Shown here: positions 22,895-33,849 of the stretch, one piece after another
Position numbering within the stretch: the first letter of the stretch is position 1
Layout: the number at the start of each line of letters is the position of its first letter
Source of the DNA: Gnetum montanum
Lineage: Eukaryota > Streptophyta > Gnetopsida > Gnetales > Gnetaceae
NCBI GenBank assembly: GCA_015680685.1
Contig: MNCI01029396.1
Coordinates: forward strand, 1-64,000
DNA: 64,000 bases
Reading direction: 5' to 3'
Translations under genes and position numbers: made by a program
Notes under the pieces: generated by a model
Told to the model about the DNA's origin: nothing
Seen by the model: the letters and a program-made list of their open reading frames with translations, nothing else
Database searches by the model: none

Positions 22895-25222
22895 TTAATT
22901 TTGTTTGTTAGAATGGTGGATGTCTCCCATAACTAAATGTTTGATCATGGTGAGAATTAATAAGTGGAAAGTGTAGATCCATGCATGTTGGAAATGTTTG
23001 GGTTTGATCATATTCCAACCACTGGGTGTCTTTTGATATGGTGTTTGGAATGTACACATATTGTGGTTCACATACTCAACCATAATAGACATAGTAGGGT
23101 AGGTTATATGATGGGGTCATGGGATATGGAGCTACCCCACTATGGTATCATTGACTGTAAGATGGCATGAAAGGATCAATGTGTCCCCCTCTATGGTTAT
23201 ATTCATTGGGCTGCATAGTTTTTGGAGTATTGATTGGTGGCCTTGATAAAGTAACATGAGGCATTGAGTTCGAGAAGAAGGATACACCATAGTGTTGAAC
23301 TTGTGCTACATTGGAGGATGCAATGGTCTTGAAATTGTGTGGTCCCTTTCTATGGTCACATCTAAAGAAGGGACGTCTTCGATTTTGTGGAGGGTTCCCA
23401 CTGCTGTTGATAGTAGAAGCACAAGTAACGTTCATGGGTTGATGCTATGGTGCAAATCCCTTGGGTATAGTCGGTGGTGATGTAGAAGGAGGTGAAGGAT
23501 GAGAATGTTGACATTGAGGAGAAGTGGAAGGTACATGAGGTGGTGACCTTGTTGGAGAGAGTATGAATGGATAGTATTTTGGAGAATGATAATGATGAGG
23601 TGAAGTAGAGGATGATGATCTGGTTGGAGAAATAGGGTGTTGAACATAGTAAGCATTTAGCGTTGGGATATACAAAGGATATGGTCAGGTTGGCAATGGC
23701 CTCCCCCATGACTAGGGATTTTTCCACTGTGGTTGAACCTAATATTTCTGTATGAAATCTGGATGTAATACTCCTCCTGAATGCTCATGTAAATGTGACA
23801 AAATTGGGCATTGGCCTTTGGGATGATCATATAGATAGATGTTACATTGATATGTGAAGTTGGCAGTTGAGTTCTTATTCTTATTATCTTCTACCCTTTA
23901 TTATGATTGTTGCATGGTGTCCTATCCTATTTCTTGATTTGGCATAGTTTTACCTCTACTATTGTTAGCATATTCTCCATATTTTCCATGCACCCATTCC
24001 ATCATCTTATTAATCTTATCCTCAAATTCATCTAGTGATTGTTGCATTGGAAAAGGTAGAAATAGTTGCACTTCCTCAAGGTGAGTTGATTTCTTCTCTT
24101 TATAGTTATGGACCTTTGCTAATTCGATATTTTGATCCTATTGAGAGCTTTCAACATTTTCCCAATTAGCCATTTCTCCTTCTTCTTTTTCTACATACTT
24201 AATAAGCTCTTGGAGTTGATGGGTTTGTAGCTCATATAGTTGACCTTAGACATACATCCCTAGGGTTTCCCTTGTTTCATTACAGAGCCCATCCATGATG
24301 TGATAAATTAGCCTTTCCTCAGAGAATCCATGGCCTAGTCATTTGTTTATCAAAGAATAGTATCTTTCTAAGGCCATGTCCAAGGTTTCATGTTGCCCTT
24401 ATTTCCATTCTTGGATTTGTCTCCTCAAGGCTGACACTCTGTCATAGGTTTGATATCATTTAGTAAAGAGTTCTAGCATTGTTGGCCAACTACAGATTAA
24501 TTTTGGTTTTAAGGATATATACCACACTTTTGCTTGATCAACGAGTGTTAGAGGGAAGAGCTTAAGTTTTTGACACCCATTATCAATATTATTCTATAGA
24601 CAAGCATCATAGAAGGCTTTTATATGTTGTTGCAAATCTAAATCATAGCCTCCTAAAAACTTAGAAAAGTTGTTTAAATCAAGCCTAGGTAATGCCTGCA
24701 AGATATTAGAATAGCCTCTTGTATAGGCATTAGGCTCTTAGTGGCTAGTAGGGGTTCATCATCACTAAGTAGGTTGTGAGTTTGTGACCTGAGATGATGT
24801 TGTCCGTGTTCATGTTGGTATTCTTGATTTTCTTTGTGAGCTCGATTTTTAGTTCTACACCAATCCCTTGAAAGATAGTCATCTGTGTGATGATCTAATG
24901 TTGAAGTAGAGGAAGAGAAAGGACTAAAAAACTTATCCTAACTTTTGTAAGTTTTCCAGTCATCCCCTAACAGATTCTTGTTAGTTATTGAGAAGGTCCT
25001 AGGCCTTTTAGGCCTCCTCGTTCTATGGGCTACCCCATCGTTACTCGAGGTGTCAGAGTTGGTTGACAAGAATCCTTGAGTATCATTGGGATACTCATGA
25101 ACATATGGAATTATTGCATAAAGTTGAGTACTCAAAACTTTGTCTTCATCATATAATTCATTGGTTCTCCAATGAATTACCTCACTAGCTGTGGCATTAG
25201 CATAGTCTTGTGAGAGAGACAT
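22895..25222 (-). pseudogene. gag: gag of element B, decayed
   Basis: This is the capsid region of the element. A 94-codon open start at 25222-24938 (peptide MSLSQDYANATASEVIHW) leads into a basic RRPKRPR stretch. The Retrotrans_gag core lies at about 24650-24150 in broken frames, with AKVWYISLKPKSI-like text and LDMALERYYSLINK. A Pro/His/Ser-rich tail occupies 23730-23360, where open stretches in all frames reflect low complexity. The last part (23092-22895) ends LVMGDIHHSNKQN, which resembles the MGEMAIHAN peptide downstream of integrase in D. That suggests the pol deletion joined gag to the end of pol. No CCHC zinc knuckle was recognised. Confidence 0.65.
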
Positions 25223-25340
25223 TGTTGTGAGTGGTGTGTGACTTAATTGAATTTAATTTAATTTCTTTTCTAAAGGATATATTATTAATACTTGTTATAA
25301 AAATCTTGTATGATATAAATAATCTAAATAACTAACACTA
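25223..25340 (-). other. Leader of element B
   Basis: Short untranslated leader between the primer-binding site and the gag ATG. It is AT-rich with no other feature. Confidence 0.6.
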
Positions 25341-25359
25341 TCCCTAGAAATGGTGTCAA
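25341..25359 (-). other. Primer-binding site of element B
   Basis: On the minus strand TTGACACCATTTCTAGGGA directly follows the LTR end. It is a CpG-decayed relative of the TGGCGCCGTTGCCGGGGA-type site. Confidence 0.65.
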
Positions 25360-26236
25360 TGATGAGTGGCAAGGTACCCCTACACTCAACCATACGAATA
25401 CGAGTGTTTCACGCACAATATGGTCAAACTCTGTAGACGAACTAGTTGTGGTATCTAGATAGTTACTCATTGATCACAATTCACTGTCCTCCCATCTAGA
25501 CTATTATTTTCTTTTTCACATATGGTTTAGTCTAGAGTGAGGTATATGATGCATTCCTAAACTAGTGCTACTCCTAGAGGCAATAGAAAATAACTTTAAT
25601 TAAGCTAGGAGGAAAAGGAAGAGAGAGTTAATATAATAGGACATAAGGGAAGAGAATATAAACTAGCCTAAGTGTGATGAGCATCTATTCCTTAATCATC
25701 TGTACACATCTTGGACCTCGTGTATGACTACTAGTAGGATTACCAAGTGCATATCCTAGGTATGCTACTAGGATACCAAGTAGTCACACTTAAATGCTCG
25801 TGATTAAGTCGTACTAATTCCACATTTATAATAGAGATAGGAGTTGAGGGTAAAGAATTATTAATTAAGAAAGTAATGAATAACAATAAAATAATCAAAC
25901 TAAGTGAATTCTACAATGATTAAGTAATCTCAATCTTTATTTCTAGTCATTTTCATGGCCAAGTACATCACACTCGAATAAAGGTGTCATACAATTACAA
26001 TCATCACACTACGGACATGCACTAGGAGAAAGGGTTAAAATGAACTAAAAATGAAAAATAACTTTGAATTGAACTAGTCTGTATCCTGTGTGCCTACATG
26101 TGTATTTATCGGCCCACGTAGGAGTCACAATATTGTGTATCCGATATCACTAGCTAGGTCACGATATTATGTTCCCAATATCATGGATCCAATATCACAG
26201 GTCTGATATCGAAGCCTAATGAATCATGATTCATCA
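25360..26236 (-). repeat. 5' LTR of element B
   Basis: The 877-bp LTR begins TGATGAGTGGCAAGG and ends GATTCATCA. It is equal in length to the partner at 17049-17925. The sense-strand TATA-like box lies at about 26101-26110, with the ATATC words at 26125-26205 upstream of it. Confidence 0.85.
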
Positions 26237-26241
26237 TATAT
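26237..26241. repeat. Target-site duplication TATAT, right copy (element B)
   Basis: Exact match to 17044-17048. After removing one copy and element B, the LINE frame reads through GTTCTATAT|GATAAAAGAATACC, as in LINE fragment 1. Confidence 0.85.
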
Positions 26242-26735
26242 GATAAAAGAATACCAATAAAATTAAAGAGAAAATTTTACAAAGTTGTAATAAGGCTTGC
26301 TATCTTATATAGTAGTGAATGTTCGACAATACAAAAGAGGCATGAATAACAAATAAATGTGGAAAAAATGCAAATGCTTTGATAAATGTTAAATGCTACT
26401 AGAAGTGATAAAATAAATAATATAGATATCTCAAGAAGACCTAGAGTGGATTCTATTTTAGATAAACTACAAGAATGATAACTTAGATGGTTTGGACATA
26501 TGCAAAGAGGATTAGACAATGAGCTTATAAATCAAGGTTGCTACATCACTACTCTAAGAAAGGCACTAAAAGGAAGACTAAAAAGGACATGGAAAATAAT
26601 GTTTGAAGATAATTTGAAGAAACTACAAATAAAAGAAATCTAGATCTTCATAGAGGTAAATGGTGTAAAAAAAAAGACGCATGTAGTTGACCACTTTTTG
26701 TTGGGACAAGGCTAGGATGATGATGATGATGATGA
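26242..26735 (+). mobile_element. LINE 2, 3' portion
   Basis: This continues the RT C-terminal region interrupted at 17048. Readable pieces are IPIKLKRKFYK, then the WFGHMQRGLDNE-type stretch near 26490-26525. It ends with GGGACAAGGCTAGGATGATG and a GAT repeat at about 26700-26740, the same terminus as LINE fragment 1. No clear target-site duplication was found around the whole LINE. Confidence 0.75.
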
Positions 26736-26819
26736 GGATGAGTGATTATGAAATTATGAAAATAGAAAAAATCTAGTGAAAGGAAAAATGTTAATTCTTG
26801 ATATGACAATATAAAAATT

Positions 26820-27690
26820 ATTTATGTCAAATTTGGTATACATATGCTTTCTCATGTCATAGCAAAATTGAACAAATTGAATACAACTTTACATTTTAAA
26901 AAGAAATTGAATAGGAGTGTATTAGAACCAACATTAGATTCCACAATTACAACTCTTAAAATGTGGTTTCTAAGATCTTATACATTATTTACTGAAGAAA
27001 AATACTTACCTCAACTTTTAAGTTCATCTAACTATGGGGCATTTGGAAATGAAATATGCTAATAAATAACATTGACATCAATTAAGAATGGTCAAAATTC
27101 CAAAAGATGAAATACAAATATCACATAAAATTTCATACATAGATAGATCTTTAGAAAGTTACACTTTGTTAGGAAGAAATTACATTCAAAAATTACTAAA
27201 TTATTTGAATGAAAGGTTTCTATATGTCCACTTCTTTAGTTCTTTAAAATCATATAATCCATCATTCTATTTAGTAGATGTTGGGAATATAGAAAAACTG
27301 TAAATGGTTGATTAGAAATAATTTTTAAAGTATTTTAAAGGATAGTTTAAAAAAAATCTAAAGATCATATGATTTGTTATGATGCATGTTTAAAGGAACC
27401 TTATTCATTTTTTTGTTGCTTATGGTATAACTGTGAAGGTTTTTCAATGAAAGAAGTAAAGAGAACATTTTCTAATTTTGGTTTACACTGTAGCTATCCA
27501 AATTTATTTAAATTATGATAAGTAGTGATGATACTTAATATTAGAACAACTTCTCAAGAGAATATTTTCTAAAAATATTTAATTAAAACCATATTAAGGC
27601 TACAACTTTCAAGTGATACATTAGATGCTTTAATTAGAATCTTGCTAATGGTCTTGCAAAACTAAAGATAGATTCACATAAAGTTTTTAA
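26820..27690 (+). pseudogene. hAT/DUF4371-type transposase relic
   Basis: The plus strand gives three pieces in the order expected for domesticated-like hAT proteins of the ZNF862/DUF4371 group. 26823-27060 (HMLSHVIAKLNKLNTTLHF, then LEPTLDSTITTL) matches the region before the catalytic C-terminus. 27100-27290 (SYTLLGRNYIQKLLNYLNERF) matches the conserved Y-I-x-x-L-x-x-x-L-x-x-R-F stretch. 27515-27660 (SQEN...KYLIKTILRLQLSSDTLDALIRI) matches the C-terminal dimerisation region. No zinc finger or terminal inverted repeats were found, and stops separate the pieces. Family assignment comes from recalled motif patterns. Confidence 0.55.
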
Positions 27691-28487
27691 CCTTTAGATT
27701 AATGTTAAAAGAAAGAAAGATAAAATAAAATTTAGGTGCTACAATAAAAAAAATTTGTTTCTAAATTTTATTTAACCATTTATACTTATTTTGTAAAATT
27801 CATTTTTTCATATAAAAATATGTATTAAAGATTCTCTCATTAATTTGTAGATATGGAAAAGTACAAAATTGTAGGAGGATGATGCATGTTGATTAAGAAA
27901 AAATGATATTTTTATATTGTATTTTGAGCTTAAACATAAATGAGAAAAATTTTAAGGATAAATATATTTATGTATAATTTTCATTTGTAGTAATGGAAAA
28001 GTACTTGTTTTTCAAGTTAAGAGATATGGGTTCAAGGCTACTTCTAATATAAATATCTTGAAGTCTATGTAATGTATTTTAAACATTTTTACTACTTGTT
28101 TCTACTTAATATATTTATAATTTATTTTATTATATTTGTAGAGCCTTTGGATTTATTGGATAGTCACAATATACATGCCATGAATTTTGAAAACATCATT
28201 TAGGAAACAAAGATTCAAAATGGATGAAAGAAATCCATAACGTTTTTCTACTAATTGAATTTAAAGTGAAGAGGCTATTAAGTTTTGTGATGTTTAGATC
28301 ACTAAGTATAAGGCATTAAAAATAGTTTGATAACTAAGGAAATTAAGATAACCATACACCTTGAATATTATATAACCCACTCTATTATATGTATTATACC
28401 TAAGATATAAATAAGGTATGTAACAAAAAAAATACTATTAAAGAAAGTGTATTCATTATTGTATTATTTATTGTGTTTTTTTTATGT
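27691..28487. other. Unassigned AT-rich stretch
   Basis: No coding or element signal is recognised here. Stops are frequent in all frames. Confidence 0.5.
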
Positions 28488-28523
28488 GGGTTTGAGGGTG
28501 GGGGGAAGGGAGGGGGGTGGCGG
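28488..28523 (+). other. G-rich run with quadruplex potential
   Basis: The plus strand has at least five runs of three or more G within about 30 bases (GGGTTTGAGGGTGGGGGG, then AAGGGAGGGGGGTGG). It stands out in a very AT-rich neighbourhood. Confidence 0.6.
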
Positions 28524-29498
28524 CACCAGGTGGTGGTTGTTAAGGTGAGCGATAGACTAGAGAAAAAAACCTTAAACCCAAAGCCTTAATAGAGTCCAAA
28601 GTTGCAAGATGATCCCCCAACAAGACAAAAGCTTATCGCACCACTAGGATGAAAGCTAAAAACCAAAATAAGCAATTCAAAAGGGACAAACCTTAAGAGA
28701 AAGTAATATTATGGGCAGCCTACTTCTTGACATTGAAGTTGATTTTGTGTTGGAAACCAAAATCAAAACTTGTATAGATGTAGCAGAACCATTACATCTA
28801 AAGAGCAAAAGGACACAATGAATGGTTAATGTTAGTTAAGAAATACAATTATCAACAACTAACTACATACTTTAAGTCATATAAGATAAAACATCATAGA
28901 TAGTGTTGTCCATCATTGATGATGTATACATACCAAATCTTTAACATGACCCCTCAAGTTTAACATTGAAATTAATAATGTCACTTTAGTATCTACAACC
29001 AAATCCATCACATTCATAATATAAGTGATAATAAAAGTATTCCATTATTACTAAACTCCATAATAACACATGAATTAGAGATTTACAGGCATATCCAAAG
29101 ATGTGAAGTAATACTCTAGAGTGAAAATCCTATTAGAAAAATGCATTTAAAAAAAAGAGCAACATAAGACCTAAGGAATTATAAATTTAATCTCTAACTA
29201 GTAAAGCCAATATAAACATTAACATAATATGATGGTGAACAATATTTCATTTCTAAATGAATATTATAAATTATTTTGGTCATTTTTAAATGATTCCTAA
29301 AATGTAAGGAAAAAAATGACTATAAATATTAAAGATAGGCATCTCCTTCAAAATATATTATAACATAAATAAATTTTAAATCACAAAAGAGAAACACATG
29401 CTTGTCATGCTAAGTTAACATTTTAAATGACTTTACTATCCAATAAAAGAGCTTATAACAATGTTAATACAAATAGGAGAAATAAATAGCTAGAATCA
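28524..29498. other. Unassigned stretch
   Basis: I see no recognisable gene or repeat. It lies 3' of the minus-strand coiled-coil relic and may hold its 3' flank. Confidence 0.4.
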
Positions 29499-29756
29499 TT
29501 AATCAATAAAAAAGTCTATATTTACACTCATAACATTATCAAAAATATTTAATGATGATTTAGGTAGTGATTCTAATGGAAAATCATTCACCATGGATTC
29601 TTCAAGAACTTCAAGGATTTCAGAAGATGTTAGTTGAACATCTTGAGTTGGCTCTTTGAGCTTAGGTTTAGCAGACATCTTTATCATCTTTCCTTGAATG
29701 TTATTAAAAGTAGCTAAGAGTGATAGTGGAATCATACTAAAGCTCATATCCCTTGC

Positions 29757-29829
29757 CTAAGGAAAATTTTAAAAATGTATAATAAGCTATAAACTTATCA
29801 ATGACAACATGCTTCTACAAAATACTCAC
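29757..29829 (-). other. Likely 73-nt spliceosomal intron in the coiled-coil relic
   Basis: The minus strand shows GTGAGTATTTTG at the 5' side and TTTTCCTTAG at the 3' side. The frame joins KKLEAM to ARDMSFSM. It contains an in-frame stop, as expected for an intron. Confidence 0.55.
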
Positions 29830-31386
29830 CATGGCCTCTAACTTCTTCCACTCTATGCTAAATATCTTTGATAAGTCATTCTTCTAAATACTTAGATCCT
29901 TCACATGGTTTTGTAGAGAACTAATCTCTTCTTGAAGTTTAGAATCCTTATTTAGCATTGTTAGCTTATCATCCTTTAACTCCATGTTTTCAACTATTAA
30001 TTATTCTATTCTTCTTATAAGCTTTACCTCAATACTAAAATACATAGTGTCTCTTGTTTGTTCTAGTGTAGCTAATTCCTATGATTATTTCTTTGTCTAT
30101 TTCAATGCACCTTCAATCTCTTCCTTAAACTTTAAAAATGCTTTGATATATATTTTTTCTTCATAAGTAGATGGAAAATATTTATTCAACACCTTCTTTT
30201 GTGTGAAAGTAGCATAAAAAATTATCTTATTATTCCTTAGCATTGCACTATAGGCTTCTACTTTGAAATAATGTTTCATCATAGTGTAATTCTTACGCAT
30301 CAAATCATATAGCAAATTATTACTTACCATGATGGAGTTTACTTTCAAGAGCAGATTAAGGTCTTTATTCACTATGCCTTTGATTATGACTAGAAAGTCA
30401 TCTTCAAAATATCTTCATACAACTTTATTGTATAATGTTTCCTCCATGGAAATTTTCTTGATTAATGTCTTAAAGAAATTGATGTTCATCTTTAGATGAA
30501 CAATATTATTCTCAAAAATATAGTGTTGAATCACCACATTTACTATGGATGGAGACAAGTAATCACACTTAATCACACTCAATCTTACTCCACCCCTCAG
30601 CCTAGATATTAGTAGACAACTTTAATTCTAGAATCTACATGATTGTTTGCTTACACTTAGAGAATGGTTCAAGAAACAACCATGAAAAAATTTCTTATTT
30701 TTATTCTTCACTATTGTAGTGACACAATATTTGCTTCTTACTTCTCTTATGTGCAAGCTTTTCTACACTCATCTTCATTAACAAAGCACTCCAATAGTTG
30801 GTGCCTAGGAAATAACTCTTTCAAATCATAATTGGTTTTTACCATCTAAATTTAAAAATATAGGAACCTTTTCTAAATTATGGAAAACCTTGAGATATTT
30901 TCAAATTGATAAATGAACTAACTATTGTTATACATCTTGATGAAGTTTTTGATCATCTTATCATTTCTATGCACCACAAACTTAACAAATAGTGCTAAGC
31001 TAAATCTTTTCAATTTTGCATTAAGGCCTTCCTTCACCAAATCCATGGCTAATGTCAAATCATAATAATGATATTGAACACTAACATTCTGGGGGGTGTG
31101 GATGCGAATATATCTAACATACTCTTCTTTCAATAGAAGTAGGTTGAAATTTCTTATCTTGTTTGACAATGCTTTATAATATGCAACCATTATAAACTGT
31201 AGTTTTATCTTCTCTGTGTTAGCCTTTGAACCAAAAGCTTCATTATGTGAATTTTCATAGTGACTGCTTGATTGCAATGCTAGTAATGATGAATGTGTTG
31301 ATGTGTTAATCTAGCTATGTGTAGATAAATTTGATGATACAATGTGTTTATTGAGCTTCCTCTTTTATGAGCCCTATCCACAACAT

Positions 31387-31391
31387 CTAAC
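31387..31391. repeat. Target-site duplication CTAAC, left copy (element C)
   Basis: CTAAC precedes the TGTTGA LTR start and is repeated exactly at 38075-38079. Confidence 0.9.
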
Positions 31392-32486
31392 TGTTGATGT
31401 GTAAATTTTGGACACGCTGCCAACACCTGTGAAAACTCGTTTTAGGAGACTATTGCCTAGGGTGCGTCTCGTATGGGTACGGAAACCCAAGAATAGTCTC
31501 AACTGGAAAGGGCTATGTTAAAAAACAATAATAATAATATTTTAAACACAATATTGAAACTTAAATTTAATTTTAGGAGTGTTCTAATATGTTTTGAAAA
31601 ACATATAAAAATCAAAATTAAACATTTGTGTAGTTTTTGAGTAAAATAAATGACACAAAACAAAAATTCAAATTAAAAATAAAATTTTTCTGGTGCTAGT
31701 CTCTAGACAGAGGCTAGATGTCCCAGAAGAGGCCCTGATCACTGCTCAGTGTCAGCTACACCTGTGACTGCATTGGCACTGTTGCTGTTGGGCATTGGTC
31801 TTTGCCACGTGGGCACAAAAGAAAAAAGAAAAGAAAACATGTTTGTGTTTTTTTGAGAAAATATAAAACTATCATTCAGCAATTGCTATTGTAGGGCATG
31901 CATACTGTCATCTGAACAGAAGAATAAAATAAAATAGTAGTTGCTGATGGACATGAACAGGAGAACAAAATTAAACAATGACTGCTGATGGACATGAACA
32001 AAAGAATGAAATAAAATAGTGGTTGTTGTTGGACATGCACTGCCAGCCACTACGTGTTTCAAAATGAAAGATTGGCTAGCAGCCTTGTTGCCAATTCTAG
32101 CCCTTTTCTACAGCACAAAGAGAGACTATCATCTAGGAGAGACTTGCCGCTCCTCCCTCCTTCCCTTTGGCTTTGGCTGGCTTCGTTGTTTATAGCGGCT
32201 TGCAGGAGACAACCCTAACCCTAAATAGCCAGCTGCCTTTGCCATGTATTATCTTTGCCTTTTTTGGATTTCTGTTTATTGGTCATTGTTGGTTTTTTCT
32301 CTTTTTCTCATATCGCTATTGAAAAAAAAGAAAAAAACAAAACAAGATCATCGTCATGGGTCATGAGTCATGTTCCTGGTGGATGCTTGTTCAACTATCT
32401 TTTAAAATCTATTGTTTATGAGCCAAAAAAGCCCACGAGCAAGTGGACAATGGCCATATGCAAGCTCATGGTGCTCTATTTTTAAA

Positions 32487-32519
<33 letters not shown>

Positions 32520-32582
32520 TTAAAATAAAAAACTTGTTCAAACAAGGGCCTATGCCTAGCATGGGTGAGGTTGGCCTCAACA
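31392..32582 (-). repeat. 3' LTR of element C
   Basis: The 1191-bp LTR starts TGTTGATGTGTAAATTTTGG and ends GGTTGGCCTCAACA. It contains an (AAT)n run near 31532, a GC-richer middle (31690-32200) and a (TTA)n microsatellite at 32487-32520 that is disrupted in the partner LTR. Confidence 0.92.
32487..32520. repeat. (TTA)n microsatellite in LTR C
   Basis: About ten TTA units. In the other LTR (37985-38015) the same place is a T-rich interrupted run, so the repeat length changed after insertion. Confidence 0.9.
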
Positions 32583-32600
32583 CTTGGCCCCCAAACTATA
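32583..32600 (-). other. Polypurine-like tract of element C
   Basis: On the minus strand AGTTTGGGGGCCAAG abuts the LTR start TGTTGAGG, fitting a plus-strand primer site. Confidence 0.55.
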
Positions 32601-33849
32601 GATTGCATGCAAGTGCAAGGACCATAAACTTTTGAATGAGAATGCAACGGATGGGGAAACAAAAAAACATGAAACCAAAAATGCAAACTTGAAAGTAAAC
32701 TATAATGTTCTAAACATGATCAAAATAACCAAATAATCAAAAGAGACACCAACATAGGTCATCCATACAACCATTAAAATCTAAATATATAATTTATTGT
32801 TATTTTAACTAAGATCTATAGATATATATGTATATATATATATGTAGATATTTGCTTAAGCTCTCATTCTCAATATTATCATAAGGTAACAGTAAAAGTA
32901 TGCAGACTATTTTAAGCAAGAGACTTATACAAAACTTAATGAGGATGATGAGCTACAACTCATGTTAGATCATAGTAAGCCATAACTTTCAGATTTTTCC
33001 TTAGTTTCTTTTTCTTTTTCTTTATTTTTTTTTTGAAAAACTTAAATTTAAAGGGGGAAACAAAGGTTAGGGTGAGAATTGCTACTGGACCCCATCACAC
33101 TCAAGAACTTATTACACTGCCAATGAACATGGTCCTCATTTTTTGTTTTGTTTTTTTTTTCTAAAGAAAACTTTGCTCATGGTGTACTTCATTCTTGAGG
33201 TAGGAATTCCAGCATGAGTCTGGATGATTAGCTACACTGCCAAAGAGCATGATCCTTTTAGAAACTTTGCCCATGGTGCAGTTCAACCCTCGTATATGTG
33301 CCTTTGATTGGTGGCATCATAACAGGTCTCCTGGGTGGCTAAGGGTTCTCAAGTAGAAATGAACACACTTCACCCTGTTGTTCACAGGATAGCCATGAAT
33401 CATCATACCTGAGGGCTTGGGCTTATGAGAGGAAATGATAGAATTTTCTAAGGTCACATAGTAATTATGACTAACCACTCTCCAACATCACATATCCTAC
33501 ACTCACATGATTATGATGATAACATGATAAGTTTGTATAAATCTAATGCTCCATAATCTAACATAACAAATAAACTGAAACCTTGGAATCAATTGGAAAG
33601 AGTTATAGTATTTATAAAATATAAAGCAGATTTTATAGCATTATATTATAATAATAGTAAATTATATTATACCTACATTATTTTCCAATGGTATTAAAAT
33701 GATCCAATATTAGGTAACTCAAATGACAAATGATTATTAAAATCATATGAAGAACACAATAATCAAAACAATATGCTAAGAAAGAAATGATGGAAATGCA
33801 AGAAAAATATGGAAATGCAATGAAAAAGGGGAAGAAAACATGCAACTAA
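32601..33849 (-). other. 3' non-coding region of element C
   Basis: No protein signal is recognised. It holds an AT-dinucleotide run at about 32818-32848 and a duplicated block at 33112-33300. Confidence 0.55.
33112..33300. repeat. Direct duplication of about 120 bp in element C
   Basis: Two copies share ACACTGCCAAWGARCATG, then AACTTTGCYCATGGTG and a following TTC. Copy one starts near 33115, copy two near 33235. The first holds an extra T-rich insert. Confidence 0.65.

Larger units (their letters stand above)
17049..26236 (-). mobile_element. Gypsy element B: complete ends, no pol
   Basis: This 9188-bp LTR retrotransposon is in minus orientation and inserted in the RT of LINE 2. It has two 877-bp LTRs with TGAYGAG...CATCA ends and a perfect 5-bp duplication TATAT. 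Sense order is LTR, primer site, gag (25222 to about 22895), a spacer with an internal promoter-like module (about 21240-21505), ORF3 (20904 to about 18130), polypurine-like tract, LTR. No protease, RT or integrase is present, so it would depend on proteins from another copy. By eye, the first 330 bp of the LTRs differ at roughly one site in seven or eight, so it is old. Confidence 0.85.
29499..31391 (-). pseudogene. Coiled-coil protein relic with an intron, main part
   Basis: This is a minus-strand coding relic of unknown family. Sense order is 31277-30918 (open, 119 codons, SSSHYENSHNEAFGSKANTE onward), a broken stretch to 30372, 30372-30097 (open, 91 codons), then a heptad-like Glu/Lys/Leu region to 29830 (SKLQEEISSLQNHVKDLS). 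A likely intron follows at 29829-29757: donor ATG|GTGAGT, acceptor TTCCTTAG|GC, 73 nt, frame kept. The last exon, 29756-29499, ends FFID plus a stop. The 5' end was split off by element C and continues at 38097. Short plant-type introns suggest a host gene or a gene captured by a transposon. Function unknown. Confidence 0.45.

Noticed and set aside
23362-23727. Several overlapping open stretches in different minus-strand frames
   Set aside because: They come from the Pro/His/Ser-rich low-complexity gag tail of element B. At most one frame is real.
32214-32227. Telomere-like AACCCTAACCCTAAA in the LTR of element C
   Set aside because: Only two units, within an LTR, and decayed in the partner LTR at about 37713. 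It is not a telomeric array.
32255-32485. 76-codon plus-strand open stretch in LTR C
   Set aside because: It lies within the LTR, is only partly repeated in the partner LTR (37788-37982), and has no domain.
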